A DNA stretch of 64,000 nt from assembly GCA_045644465.1 (NCBI GenBank), contig JAZRGV010000006.1, forward strand, positions 1-64,000, written 5' to 3'. Position numbers and translations under genes: made by a program. Each line of letters begins with the position of its first letter. Position 1 is the stretch's first letter. The stretch comes from HGM04593 sp045644465 (lineage in GTDB: Bacteria > Bacteroidota > Bacteroidia > Bacteroidales > Bacteroidaceae). Below the pieces are notes generated by a model. The model was not told the DNA's origin and made no database searches. It saw nothing but the letters and a program-made list of their open reading frames with translations. Below, piece by piece: positions 16,742 to 25,433 of the stretch.

Positions 16742-17800
16742 TTACTTTTCTATACTTATAATTCCACCTGTCGCAGTGTTGAAAAGAACCTTTGTTGTTG
16801 CTTTCTTGTTAAAAAGTTCTTTTGCCAATATCTCGGTAACGCCGAATTGTGCAATGTATATCTCGGCGTTATACAGCTTTTTGCTTCGTGTGAAAAGTGA
16901 AAATTCAGCTTTTCCGGGAATGTTGTAGCATATACCCTCTTTTTTGAGAATCTTCTTTTTCTCCAGCTCTTCGGCCGATGGTATATGCACTGTTTTCATG
17001 TCGTGCAGATTGTAATATACAGGCTCGCCAGCAAGGTCGTCTTTGTCAACAAAACCAAGCTTACGTGAGAAACGGAACAACACTGCTTTTGTGGCGTTGT
17101 TTCCCTTTGTTGGCTCTATTGTGTATGAACGCGAGCTGTATATGGTGTCGATGCGCCCGGTGAACAGCTCTGTCAATGCTTTCTCCTGTCTGTCCAGCTC
17201 GTTGAGTACCAGTTGCATAGACTGTCCGTCTTTTGGCATATTCTCGGATAGGCCTCTTGTTATGGCAAGTTTGCTCTCCCTGATGGCATATATCTCCTTT
17301 GCCGTCAACTCGGCAAGTTTCGCTGTTGATGTGGCCTGAAGCATCTCCTCGGTCATAAACTGTGTGGCATCGATGTGGTTGCCCGAAGTAACGGAAACGT
17401 CGGTGCTGGCGGTTGACTCTTCCTGCTCTTTTATGTTGATGCTTTTTATTATACCGTTGTTGCAAAGGTTGATGTTACATGCCGAGCTGTTGTTTAGTTT
17501 TACGGTGTACATCTTTTCACTGTTGGGCTTTCCGCTGGTAGTGACATCGGCCTCGATAATCTCCCAAAGTGTTGCAGCCTCTGTTATTGCATTGTTTACG
17601 CGCAGATATCTCTCGGCATATCGGTTGAACTCTCCGGGAGTGCGTGTTATGCATGCCGCTTTTACGGTAATATCTATGCGGGTGTCGGGCAAACAATATG
17701 TTATTCCTTCATTTGCTCCCGAAAAGAAAGTGTTTACCTCGGTTTGCGCACAGAGTGGCAATACGGTAAGGGCCAATAAAAATAACAGTACTTTTCTCAT
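16742..17800 (-). CDS. DUF4831 family secreted protein
   Basis: Protein of 352 residues with a signal peptide (MRKVLLFLLALTVLPLCAQ) and the DUF4831 domain seen in Bacteroidota. The segment MTEEMLQATSTAKLAELTAK followed by EIYAIRESKLAITRG is typical of that family, as is the later YSSRSYTIEPTKGN. Predicted periplasmic; no function is established. It is the first gene of the operon leading into ffh, folD and capA, an arrangement that suggests only shared transcription. Confidence 0.78.
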   Translation of the reverse strand: MRKVLLFLLALTVLPLCAQTEVNTFFSGANEGITYCLPDTRIDITVKAACITRTPGEFNRYAERYLRVNNAITEAATLWEIIEADVTTSGKPNSEKMYTVKLNNSSACNINLCNNGIIKSINIKEQEESTASTDVSVTSGNHIDATQFMTEEMLQATSTAKLAELTAKEIYAIRESKLAITRGLSENMPKDGQSMQLVLNELDRQEKALTELFTGRIDTIYSSRSYTIEPTKGNNATKAVLFRFSRKLGFVDKDDLAGEPVYYNLHDMKTVHIPSAEELEKKKILKKEGICYNIPGKAEFSLFTRSKKLYNAEIYIAQFGVTEILAKELFNKKATTKVLFNTATGGIISIEK

Positions 17801-17953
17801 AATACATTCGATTTAGAGTTCTGCCATGGGTGCAAAAACTCTAATTTGTTGCGAAGATAGTAAATAGTTTCTTAATTTCTTATTAAAAATTACTTAAAAG
17901 GCAATTCATAACTCTTTTTGATAGTAGAAAACTAAAAAAAATGCATACAAATC

Positions 17954-17982
17954 TTGTATTTCGGAACTTTATTGTATTTTTG
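17954..17982 (+). promoter_or_regulatory. Bacteroides-type promoter for hpt
   Basis: TATTTTTG at 17975-17982 matches the -7 consensus, with TTG at 17954-17956 placed 18 bases upstream. It lies about 60 bases before the hpt ATG in the 240-bp divergent gap. On the minus strand a variant box TATCTTCG (17852-17859) could serve the DUF4831 operon. Confidence 0.5.
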
Positions 17983-18040
17983 TGATAATTATCCCCAATA
18001 TGGGGTTTTGTGTAGAATAGTGGATTTTTATTAAACAGAT

Positions 18041-18577
18041 ATGTCCAAAATTAAAGTACACGATAGGGAATTCGTTTTGTCAATATCTCGCGAAGAGATT
18101 GACAGAGAGGTAAAAAGAATAGCGGCACAGATAAATAAAGACTATGCAGGAAAATGCCCATTGTTTCTTGGTGTATTGAATGGTAGTTTTATGTTTGTTG
18201 CCGACTTGTTGAAGAATATTGAGATAGAGTGTGAAATATCTTTCGTCAAACTCTCTTCATATCAGGGAACAGAGACAACCGGCAAGGTTCGCGAACTTAT
18301 TGGTCTAACCCACTCTATTGAGGGCCGTGATGTAATTGTGCTGGAAGATATTGTTGACACCGGTTACACAATGTCTAAAATGCTTGAGACATTGAAACAA
18401 CATAATCCGGCATCGGTTGAGGTGGCTTCTTTGTTTGTAAAACCGGAATGTATGCAGGTGCATGTTGACGTGAAATACCCTCTTTTCTCTATCCCCGATA
18501 GGTTTATTCTGGGTTATGGTCTCGATTACGACGGTCTTGGTCGTAACTTGCCCGATGTGTACGATGTAGTGGAATAA
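18041..18577 (+). CDS. hpt: hypoxanthine phosphoribosyltransferase
   Basis: Purine salvage enzyme joining hypoxanthine or guanine to PRPP to give IMP or GMP. It has 178 residues. The PRPP-binding motif is VIVLEDIVDTGYTM, and GVLNGSFMFVADLL and the C-terminal VGYGLDYDG-like block (FILGYGLDYDGLGRNLP) are typical. adk follows after 15 bases, so both purine nucleotide genes are cotranscribed. Confidence 0.96.
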   Translation: MSKIKVHDREFVLSISREEIDREVKRIAAQINKDYAGKCPLFLGVLNGSFMFVADLLKNIEIECEISFVKLSSYQGTETTGKVRELIGLTHSIEGRDVIVLEDIVDTGYTMSKMLETLKQHNPASVEVASLFVKPECMQVHVDVKYPLFSIPDRFILGYGLDYDGLGRNLPDVYDVVE

Positions 18578-18592
18578 TTAATACGTAGATAT

Positions 18593-19165
18593 ATGCTTAA
18601 TATAGTTATTTTTGGTGCGCCAGGTAGTGGCAAGGGCACCCAGAGTGCTAAAATTGTTGAGAAGTATGGCCTTAACCATATCTCCACAGGTGATGTGTTG
18701 CGTGGCGAGATTGCTGCAGGTACAGAACTTGGAAAAACTGCAAAAGCATTGATAGACCATGGTCAACTCATTCCCGATGCTCTTATGGTAGATATCTTGG
18801 CTTCAAAGCTCGATTCTTTGACATCGGGCAATGGTGTTATTTTTGACGGTTTTCCACGTACAATAGCGCAGGCCGACGCTTTGAAGGCAATGCTAGCCCA
18901 GCGTGGTCAGGATGTTACAGCAATGATTGAACTTGATGTTCCCGAGGATGAACTTATGACACGTCTTCTGAAACGTGGTGAGGAGTCGGGCAGAGCCGAT
19001 GACAACGAGGAGACAATAAAGAAACGTCTTGTTGTTTATGCACAGCAAACTGCTCCTCTTAAAGATTGGTACAAGAATGAGGGAAAACATTGCTATATTA
19101 ATGGCCTTGGTGATCTCGACAGAATCTTTGCCGATATAGTTGCTGCCATTGACAATAAAATCTAA
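18593..19165 (+). CDS. adk: adenylate kinase
   Basis: Interconverts ATP plus AMP with two ADP. It has 190 residues, the short-lid form without a zinc-binding LID domain. GAPGSGKGTQ (residues 8-17) is the P-loop, HISTGDVLRGE binds AMP, FDGFPRTIAQADAL is the family signature, and RLLKRGEESGRADDNEETI is the compact lid. It is cotranscribed with hpt; a terminator-like hairpin separates it from obgE. Confidence 0.97.
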   Translation: MLNIVIFGAPGSGKGTQSAKIVEKYGLNHISTGDVLRGEIAAGTELGKTAKALIDHGQLIPDALMVDILASKLDSLTSGNGVIFDGFPRTIAQADALKAMLAQRGQDVTAMIELDVPEDELMTRLLKRGEESGRADDNEETIKKRLVVYAQQTAPLKDWYKNEGKHCYINGLGDLDRIFADIVAAIDNKI

Positions 19166-19172
19166 GGATAAT

Positions 19173-19193
19173 GGGAGCAACATAAATGCTCCC
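19173..19193 (+). repeat. inverted repeat after adk
   Basis: GGGAGCA (19173-19179) and TGCTCCC (19187-19193) form a 7-bp stem starting 8 bases after the adk stop. No T-tract follows directly; a second hairpin comes next. Confidence 0.45.
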
Positions 19194-19200
19194 GTCGCAG

Positions 19201-19230
19201 AGTTGTCGCTATAAGGTAGTGGCAACTTTT
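19201..19230 (+). terminator. probable terminator between adk and obgE
   Basis: AGTTGTCGC (19201-19209) pairs with GTGGCAACT (19219-19227), using two G-U pairs, around a 9-nt loop. The stem is followed by TTTT. Read-through to obgE or a separate obgE promoter in the remaining 80 bases are both possible. Confidence 0.5.
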
Positions 19231-19313
19231 GCTATATAAGACTGTTTGTAAAGCAGTAGTGATATCATTTTTTTTGTTTAACAGCCCGTGAGGGTCTTAA
19301 ATTTTTATTTATT

Positions 19314-20474
19314 ATGGCAGAATCGAATTTTATAGATTATGTAAAGATTGTGTGTCGTTCAGGTCGCGGAGGACGTGGAATGGCACATTTGCATCGTGCG
19401 AAGTATATACCTAACGGTGGTCCCGATGGTGGTGACGGCGGTAAGGGCGGTGATATCATTCTGCGTGGAAACCGTAACTATTGGACACTGCTTCACTTGA
19501 AGTATCAACGTCATATTTTTGCCGGCAATGGTCAGAACGGTGGAATAAACAAGAGCACCGGAGCCGACGGAGAGAGTAAAATAGTTGATGTACCTTGCGG
19601 TACTGTAGCATATAACGCCGAGACAGGAGAATTCCTATGCGACGTAATGGAAGACGGTCAGCTCGTAACACTTCTCAAGGGTGGTCGTGGCGGTCTTGGA
19701 AACGTACACTTTGCAACTCCTACACGCCAGGCACCACGTTTTGCACAACCTGGTGAGCCAATGCAGGAGATGACAGTTACATTGGAGTTGAAACTACTTG
19801 CCGATGTGGGTCTTGTAGGTTTCCCCAATGCAGGTAAATCGACACTCCTTTCATCGGTATCTGCGGCAAAACCAAAGATTGCCAACTATCCGTTTACAAC
19901 ACTCGAACCTAACCTTGGTATCGTTTCGTATCGCGACAACAAGTCGTTCGTTATGGCCGATATTCCGGGTATCATAGAGGGTGCAAGCCAGGGCAAAGGC
20001 CTGGGATTGCGTTTCTTGCGTCATATAGAACGTAACTCCCTGTTGTTGTTTATGGTGCCTGCCGAGGCCGATGACATCAAAAAGGAGTACGAAGTGCTAC
20101 TCAATGAACTTGCTACTTTCAATCCCGAGATGCTCGATAAACAGCGTGTGCTGGCAATAACAAAGTGCGACCTCATCGACGAGGAATTAAAAGAGATGCT
20201 TTCGGAGAATCTGCCCCAGGATGTTCCTTATGTATTCATTTCGGCGGCTACAGGTGAGGGTATTCAGGAACTTAAAGATATACTTTGGGGTGAGCTCAAC
20301 AGCGAGGCAAACCGCCTGGCTGCTGTCAAGCGCGAAGAGCTTGTTCATCGTAACTATGACCGCAAGATGTTGGCTGCCGACTTTGCCGACTGGGAAGATG
20401 ATTACGAATATGCCGACGAGGAGGATATGGACGAGGACTTCGGTTATGATGAATTTGACTTTGACGAGGAGTAA
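19314..20474 (+). CDS. obgE: Obg-family GTPase ObgE/CgtA
   Basis: Essential GTPase tied to 50S ribosome maturation and stress response. The glycine-rich OBG domain fills about residues 1-160 (GGRGGRGMAHL, GGPDGGDGGKGGD). The G domain follows, with GFPNAGKSTLLSS, the TTLEPNLG switch region, DIPGIIEGAS and TKCDL. The C-terminus is a highly acidic tail ending DEFDFDEE. Length 386 residues is normal for Bacteroidota. Confidence 0.97.
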   Translation: MAESNFIDYVKIVCRSGRGGRGMAHLHRAKYIPNGGPDGGDGGKGGDIILRGNRNYWTLLHLKYQRHIFAGNGQNGGINKSTGADGESKIVDVPCGTVAYNAETGEFLCDVMEDGQLVTLLKGGRGGLGNVHFATPTRQAPRFAQPGEPMQEMTVTLELKLLADVGLVGFPNAGKSTLLSSVSAAKPKIANYPFTTLEPNLGIVSYRDNKSFVMADIPGIIEGASQGKGLGLRFLRHIERNSLLLFMVPAEADDIKKEYEVLLNELATFNPEMLDKQRVLAITKCDLIDEELKEMLSENLPQDVPYVFISAATGEGIQELKDILWGELNSEANRLAAVKREELVHRNYDRKMLAADFADWEDDYEYADEEDMDEDFGYDEFDFDEE

Positions 20475-20485
20475 GATAAAAAATG

Positions 20486-20524
20486 AACACATCGGCATCA
20501 TTGTGAGAACCGGTGTGTTTCTTG
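20486..20524 (+). terminator. probable terminator after obgE
   Basis: AACACATCGG (20486-20495) pairs with CCGGTGTGTT (20510-20519) with one T-G wobble around a 14-nt loop, followed by TTCTTG. It begins 11 bases after the obgE stop. Confidence 0.55.
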
Positions 20525-20573
20525 TAGTGAAATAAAAGAAAAACACATACACAAAAGACTTATAAAACTGATT

Positions 20574-22805
20574 ATGGCTACAAAAAAACATTCATGGAAC
20601 TACGACAACATCGGTGGTTCTACACGTGTTAAGATTACTACAGGTGCTGATATCGCCCATCTTGGCGAGCTCGACCTAAAGAAGTGGACAGTTCTTTCAT
20701 GTCCAACAACAGGCTTGGATATTGATGAGAAGAGCTTGAAATATATTGATACCGACTGTGACGGACGTATCCGCGTAGGCGATGTGATTGCTACATCTCA
20801 GTGGCTCACCTCGGTGGTGAAAGATGCCGATATGTTGCTTAAAGGTGCCGACAGTGTTGATATAGATTTGTTCAATCAGGATAATGCTGATGGTGTGAAA
20901 CTATACAACTCGGCAAAGCAGATTCTTGTTAACCTTGCTAAAGATGGTTCTGTAATCTCTTTGGCCGACACCAAGGATATTACAGCTATTTTTGCCAAGA
21001 CACGTTTCAATGGCGATGGTGTAATTACCGAGCAGACACCCGAGGATGCCGAGGAAACAGCTGTTATTTCGGCAATCATTGGCACTATGGGCAGCGTTGT
21101 TGACCGTAGCGGTGCTAACGGTGTTAATGCCGAACTCATAGAGAAATTCTATCAGGCATTGGCCGATTATCTTGCTTGGAACGAGGCTGCAGTTGAGGCT
21201 CCTTATGGTGCCGATACCGACAAGGCTATCGAAGCATACAATGCTCTCGATAGCAAGGTTAAAGACTATTTCGTTCGTGCCAAGCTTGCATCGTTCTCAC
21301 CCGAGAGCGTTATGAAACTTGATGTGCAGACTGCACTTATTGAGGCCATAAGTGCCGAAAATCTCACAGGCAAGACCGACGAGATTGCTGCATATCCAAT
21401 CGCACGCATCACAGGCAAAGCAGAATTGGATATCAATGCTGCAATAAACCCTGCGTGGGCATCGAAGTTCAATACCCTCATTTCTATCGTTAAGCCAAAG
21501 GAGAAAGCGCTTACCGAGGAGGCTTGGGTTGCAATAGGTGCTACTTTTGCTGCATACAACGCTTGGAAAGCTGCCAAGAAGGGTGGCGAGGTTGAGGCTT
21601 TGGGTCTTGATACAATAAAGAAGATGCTTGCCGATGACAAGAAGTTGGCATTACTCGACTTGGTAGCACAGGATCTTGCGCTTAAAGAGACTGCCGATGG
21701 CATTGATATGGTAGATAAGTTCATGCATATATACCGCGACTTCTATCGTTTGCTCCGTAACTTCGTTACTTTCCAGGATTTCTATACAAGAAACAAGAGT
21801 GTAAAAGCTGTATTCCAGAGCGGTCGTCTGCTCATAGACCAGCGCGAGTGTCGCATGTGTATGCAGGTTGTAGATATGGCAAAGCATAACACTATGGCTC
21901 CTGCAAGTGGTATGTATCTTGTATATTGTGATTGCACAACCAAAGCAAGCCCTGCAAAGCAGACTATCGTTGCAGCAGTTACCGTAGGTGAAATCGGCGA
22001 CCTCGTTGTCGGCAAGAACGCAATATACTTCGATAACAAAGGACAGATGTGGGATGCTGTTATCACCAAGATTATTGATAACCCAATCAGCATAGGTCAA
22101 GCATTTTGGTCGCCTTACCGTCGCATGGCTACTACTATAGAGAACCTTATCAACAAGACAGCTGCCGATAAGGATGCTGCTATGATGAAGGATGCCAATG
22201 CCAAGATTAATGCGGCACCTGCTGCCAAACCTGCCGATGGTGAGAATAAGGCACCAACTCCTCCTTTCGATATTGCTAAGTTTGCCGGTATATTTGCTGC
22301 TATAGGTATGGCTGTCGGAATGATAGGTACTGCTTTGGCTGGAATTTTGGATAGTTTCAAAGGCTTTGTATGGTGGCAGTATATTGGAATATTCATCGGT
22401 ATAATGATGTGTATTTCCGGTCCGGCAATGGTTATGGCATGGATGAAGTTGCGTCGTCGTAATATTGCTCCGCTGCTCAATGCCAACGGCTGGGCTATCA
22501 ACGCTTCTTCAAAGATTAGCATTCCATTTGGTGAAACATTGACAGATATTGCCCGATATCCTAAGTTGAAAATCAGAGATCCATATGCAAAGAAATCTAT
22601 CCCAACTTGGTTGAAGTGGCTTATCTCATTGTCGGCAGTAGTTGTTGTGCTTGCAGGTTTGTGGCTAGGCAATGTTCTTGCATGTTTGGGAGCACCATCT
22701 CCACTGCCATTCTTCAATAAAGAACAGGTAGAGGTTGTTGATGCATCACAGCCTGCACCTGCCGAAACTGTTGTGGCAGATAGCATTCCTGCTGTAAAAC
22801 AGTAA
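20574..22805 (+). CDS. unassigned 743-residue protein with EF-hand-like loop and three membrane helices
   Basis: I do not recognise a named family beyond conserved Bacteroidota hypothetical proteins. There is no signal peptide. Near the N-terminus, D59-x-D61-x-D63-G-x-I66-x-x-x-D70 fits a calcium-binding EF-hand loop, with Asp at position 12 as in dockerin-type loops. A second, degenerate copy (RFNGDGVIT) lies around residue 140. The middle (about 170-560) is Ala/Lys-rich and helical, and includes CRMCMQVVD and YCDCTT. Hydrophobic segments lie at about 571-592, 597-620 and 686-708, the first after an Ala/Pro-rich linker (INAAPAAKPADG). Repeated TLxxI-free helical blocks suggest a large cytosolic domain anchored to the membrane. 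It stands alone between obgE and the efflux operon, 99 bases after obgE. Confidence 0.8.
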   Translation: MATKKHSWNYDNIGGSTRVKITTGADIAHLGELDLKKWTVLSCPTTGLDIDEKSLKYIDTDCDGRIRVGDVIATSQWLTSVVKDADMLLKGADSVDIDLFNQDNADGVKLYNSAKQILVNLAKDGSVISLADTKDITAIFAKTRFNGDGVITEQTPEDAEETAVISAIIGTMGSVVDRSGANGVNAELIEKFYQALADYLAWNEAAVEAPYGADTDKAIEAYNALDSKVKDYFVRAKLASFSPESVMKLDVQTALIEAISAENLTGKTDEIAAYPIARITGKAELDINAAINPAWASKFNTLISIVKPKEKALTEEAWVAIGATFAAYNAWKAAKKGGEVEALGLDTIKKMLADDKKLALLDLVAQDLALKETADGIDMVDKFMHIYRDFYRLLRNFVTFQDFYTRNKSVKAVFQSGRLLIDQRECRMCMQVVDMAKHNTMAPASGMYLVYCDCTTKASPAKQTIVAAVTVGEIGDLVVGKNAIYFDNKGQMWDAVITKIIDNPISIGQAFWSPYRRMATTIENLINKTAADKDAAMMKDANAKINAAPAAKPADGENKAPTPPFDIAKFAGIFAAIGMAVGMIGTALAGILDSFKGFVWWQYIGIFIGIMMCISGPAMVMAWMKLRRRNIAPLLNANGWAINASSKISIPFGETLTDIARYPKLKIRDPYAKKSIPTWLKWLISLSAVVVVLAGLWLGNVLACLGAPSPLPFFNKEQVEVVDASQPAPAETVVADSIPAVKQ

Positions 22806-22870
22806 AAGAAGCTCTCGTTGCAGGTGTGCAGTTATAGGCCTGCAGTTGAAAATACATAACATCTCAACCA

Positions 22871-22927
22871 AACTCCTCGTCAGAGTGTTTATTCCTTGCT
22901 AAAGGTAAACATTTATGATGAGGAGTT
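22871..22927 (+). promoter_or_regulatory. nested hairpin enclosing the start codon of the efflux operon
   Basis: AACTCCTC (22871-22878) is the exact reverse complement of GAGGAGTT (22920-22927), which lies inside codons 2-5 of the outer-membrane factor gene and is followed by CTTTTTTATTT. Nested within are TGTTTA (22886-22891) with TAAACA (22906-22911), and CCTT (22894-22897) with AAGG (22902-22905). The ATG at 22915 falls in the internal loop. The fold could hide the start or act as a terminator/attenuator; this is inferred from the pairing only. Confidence 0.45.
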
Positions 22928-24306
22928 CTTTTTTATTTCTGTTTATTCTTGCCTGTGGCATAGGCGCAAAAGCTCAGCAAGGCAAGAACTATCTCGAAAA
23001 GCCGTTACCACAAGGGTGGAACGACGGCGAGTTCTTTGACCAGACACTGCCTCCCGATGACACTTGGTGGCTCAATTTCGAGGACCCGCTTCTCGATTCG
23101 CTTATTGTCACAGCCTGCAAGAATAATTACTCGGCGCTTGGAGCTATCGAGAACATCCGCAAGGCACGCGCCACATGGCGTAAGGCGCAGAGCGGGCTTA
23201 TGCCATCCTTTGATCTTAATTTGGGCTGGCAACGCGCCAAAACAAGCGGCAACAGTCCGCAGACATTATATCGTGAGTCGTGGGAAGGAGAATATTCTGC
23301 GGCGGTATCCATGACGTGGCAGGCCGACGTGTTTGGCTCAATATATATGCGCTCCAAGGCGCAGAAGCAGTTGTTTATGGCAACCGAGGAGGAATTTAAT
23401 GCCGTAATGGTGTCGCTTGTAGCCAATGTGGCTATAACCTATTTCTCTTTACGTCAGTCGCTTGCCGAAATGCAGGTCATACGTTGGAATGTGGAGTCGC
23501 AGCGCGCCATAATGGACATTGTGGTGTCGCGTTATAACAGTGGCCTGGCCTCAAAACTCGACGTGTCGCAGTCGCGCAGTGTCTATTATAACACGTTGGC
23601 AAAGATACCTGCAATGCAGGCTATTATCGACAGTTACCGCAATGCAATGGCTGTGTTGCTCGGCACATATCCGCAAGAACTTGAAGGGTGGCTCGAAGAG
23701 GGTTATGCCTTGCCAGAATATATGGCACCTATAGAGGTTGGTGTGCCGGCCTCGCTACTGCTCCGTCGCCCCGACATACGTGCAGCCGAACGTCAGGTCG
23801 AGGCCAATGCTGCGCTGCTCGGTGCTACACGTCGCGACTGGTTCCCGTCGCTCTTCCTCACCGGTTCAATAGGTTTTACATCCGACAAGCTTAAAAATTT
23901 CCCTCGTTCAAAGAGTCTTACATGGGAGATAGCCCCATCGCTTCAGTGGAGTATCTTCAGCGGTATGGAACGTGTCAATGCCACCCGTGAGGCGCGTGCC
24001 TCACTCGATCAAAGCATTGCATCATTCAATGGCACTATGCTCAATGCCATGCAGGAGGTTGAGAATGCTATGTCGCAATACCGAAATTCGGTGGCGCAAA
24101 TTGTAACACTGCGCGAAGCTATGAATCAAGATGAAGAGACTCTCGCCCTCTCGCTCGAGCTATATAAGCAGGGATTGACGGAGTATCAGAATGTTCTTGA
24201 TGCACAACGCTCCCTCTTTACTTGCCAGGACTATCTTGTGCAGGCACGCGGCGCATCACTTGTCTATCTTGTTCAACTATACGAAGCCCTTGGCGGCGGT
24301 TGGTAA
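22915..24306 (+). CDS. efflux outer-membrane factor (TolC/OprM, NodT family)
   Basis: Outer-membrane channel subunit of a tripartite RND pump, 463 residues. The N-terminal signal MMRSSFLFLFILACGIGAKAQ may be cleaved by signal peptidase I; a lipoprotein form via the Cys is possible but the lipobox is poor. OMF repeats are visible: DSLIVTACKNNYSALGAIENIRKARA, ALSTMAN-like VANVAITYFSLRQSLAEMQV, VSRYNSGLASKLDVSQSRS, VPASLLLRRPDIRAAERQVEAN, and the second-repeat counterpart LYKQGLTEYQNVLDAQRSL. It is the first gene of its operon; the adaptor starts 11 bases after its stop. Confidence 0.94.
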   Translation: MMRSSFLFLFILACGIGAKAQQGKNYLEKPLPQGWNDGEFFDQTLPPDDTWWLNFEDPLLDSLIVTACKNNYSALGAIENIRKARATWRKAQSGLMPSFDLNLGWQRAKTSGNSPQTLYRESWEGEYSAAVSMTWQADVFGSIYMRSKAQKQLFMATEEEFNAVMVSLVANVAITYFSLRQSLAEMQVIRWNVESQRAIMDIVVSRYNSGLASKLDVSQSRSVYYNTLAKIPAMQAIIDSYRNAMAVLLGTYPQELEGWLEEGYALPEYMAPIEVGVPASLLLRRPDIRAAERQVEANAALLGATRRDWFPSLFLTGSIGFTSDKLKNFPRSKSLTWEIAPSLQWSIFSGMERVNATREARASLDQSIASFNGTMLNAMQEVENAMSQYRNSVAQIVTLREAMNQDEETLALSLELYKQGLTEYQNVLDAQRSLFTCQDYLVQARGASLVYLVQLYEALGGGW

Positions 24307-24317
24307 ATTCTTTTGCA

Positions 24318-25421
24318 ATGAAAAAGGTTATATTTATGGTGGCTGTGCTTGCAATGACGGCATGCCACAAAGAGAGTGAGAAAATGGTGTCGGGTGGTGC
24401 TATGCCTGTAGAGGTTGCAATGCCAACAGTGCGCGATGTGATGCTTACGCGTGAATACCCTGGTTATCTTGCAGCCGATGCCACAATCCCCGTTGTTGGG
24501 CGTGTGAACGGCACGGTGATAAAACGTAACTTCACCGAGGGCGGTCGTGTGAAACAGGGCGACTTGCTCTTTGTCATCGAGCCAACGTTGTATGAGAATG
24601 CTGTAGCTCAAGCTACAGCTGCATTGCAGACAGCTCAGGCAGAGTATGACTATGCAGTCAGCAGCTATGAACGCATGAAGGTGGCTATAGGCAGTGATGC
24701 CGTCAGTCAGATAGAACTGTTGCAGGCCAAGAGTAAGGTCGAGAGTAGCAAGGCTGCCATAGATAACGCACGTGCCGCATTAAGTACGGCAAAAACAAAA
24801 CTTGGTTATTGCTATGTGAAAGCTCCTGCAAGCGGTGTTGTGGGCTTGCGCAAATATTCTGTAGGATCGTATGTCTCAGGTGAGATGTCGCCGGTGGAAC
24901 TGTGCACGCTCTATAAAGATGATATAATGTATGCCTATTTCAATATAAGTGATGTGCAGTGGTTGCGAAGCATGCAACGCGGTGCATCCGATATCGACCA
25001 AAGCAATATCACCTTTACCCCCGGTGGCGGCAGATACTTCACGCGCGAAGCCAAGATAGATTATCTTGCTCCCGATGTCAACCTTTCAACAGGAACACTG
25101 CAGGTGCGTGCCGAACTTCCCAACAAGGATGGTATGCTAAAACCGGGAAGTTACATAAGTGTGGTGATGCCCTACGACGATGTCAAGAATGCTGTTCTTG
25201 TGCGTGATGCCTCTATAGGTACCGACCAGTTGGGCAAGTATCTTTATGTCGTCAACGATTCAAGCAAAGTGGAATATCGCAGGATAAGTGTGGGTAATCT
25301 TGTCGATGATACCCTGCGTCTTGTTACTGATGGCCTTGAGCCAACAGACAGGTATGTAACAAAAGCATTGCTCAAGGTACGTAACGGAATGAGTGTTACG
25401 CCAATGATGGAGAAACAATAA
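24318..25421 (+). CDS. RND efflux periplasmic adaptor (membrane fusion protein) lipoprotein
   Basis: Periplasmic adaptor linking the pump to the outer-membrane channel, 367 residues. I take the ATG at 24318 (MKKVIFMVAVLAMTAC) because it gives a lipoprotein signal with Cys at residue 16. The longer in-frame ORF from 24222 would overlap the upstream gene by 85 bases. The lipoyl/barrel-sandwich halves (VVGRVNGTVIKRNFTEGGRVKQGDLLFVIEP and KLGYCYVKAPASGVVGLRKYSVGSYVS) flank an alpha-helical hairpin (about 90-150). It starts 11 bases after the OMF and ends 12 bases before the pump gene. Confidence 0.94.
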   Translation: MKKVIFMVAVLAMTACHKESEKMVSGGAMPVEVAMPTVRDVMLTREYPGYLAADATIPVVGRVNGTVIKRNFTEGGRVKQGDLLFVIEPTLYENAVAQATAALQTAQAEYDYAVSSYERMKVAIGSDAVSQIELLQAKSKVESSKAAIDNARAALSTAKTKLGYCYVKAPASGVVGLRKYSVGSYVSGEMSPVELCTLYKDDIMYAYFNISDVQWLRSMQRGASDIDQSNITFTPGGGRYFTREAKIDYLAPDVNLSTGTLQVRAELPNKDGMLKPGSYISVVMPYDDVKNAVLVRDASIGTDQLGKYLYVVNDSSKVEYRRISVGNLVDDTLRLVTDGLEPTDRYVTKALLKVRNGMSVTPMMEKQ

Positions 25422-25433
25422 AACCCAAAAGTC

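Noticed and set aside
22115..22786. 223-codon minus-strand ORF opposite the orphan membrane protein
   Set aside because: Low-complexity Ala/Ile/Pro-rich shadow of the membrane and linker regions on the other strand; the plus frame has coherent domains and a proper start.
24222..24317. Upstream ATG for the efflux adaptor
   Set aside because: Would overlap the channel gene and bury the lipoprotein signal that begins at 24318.
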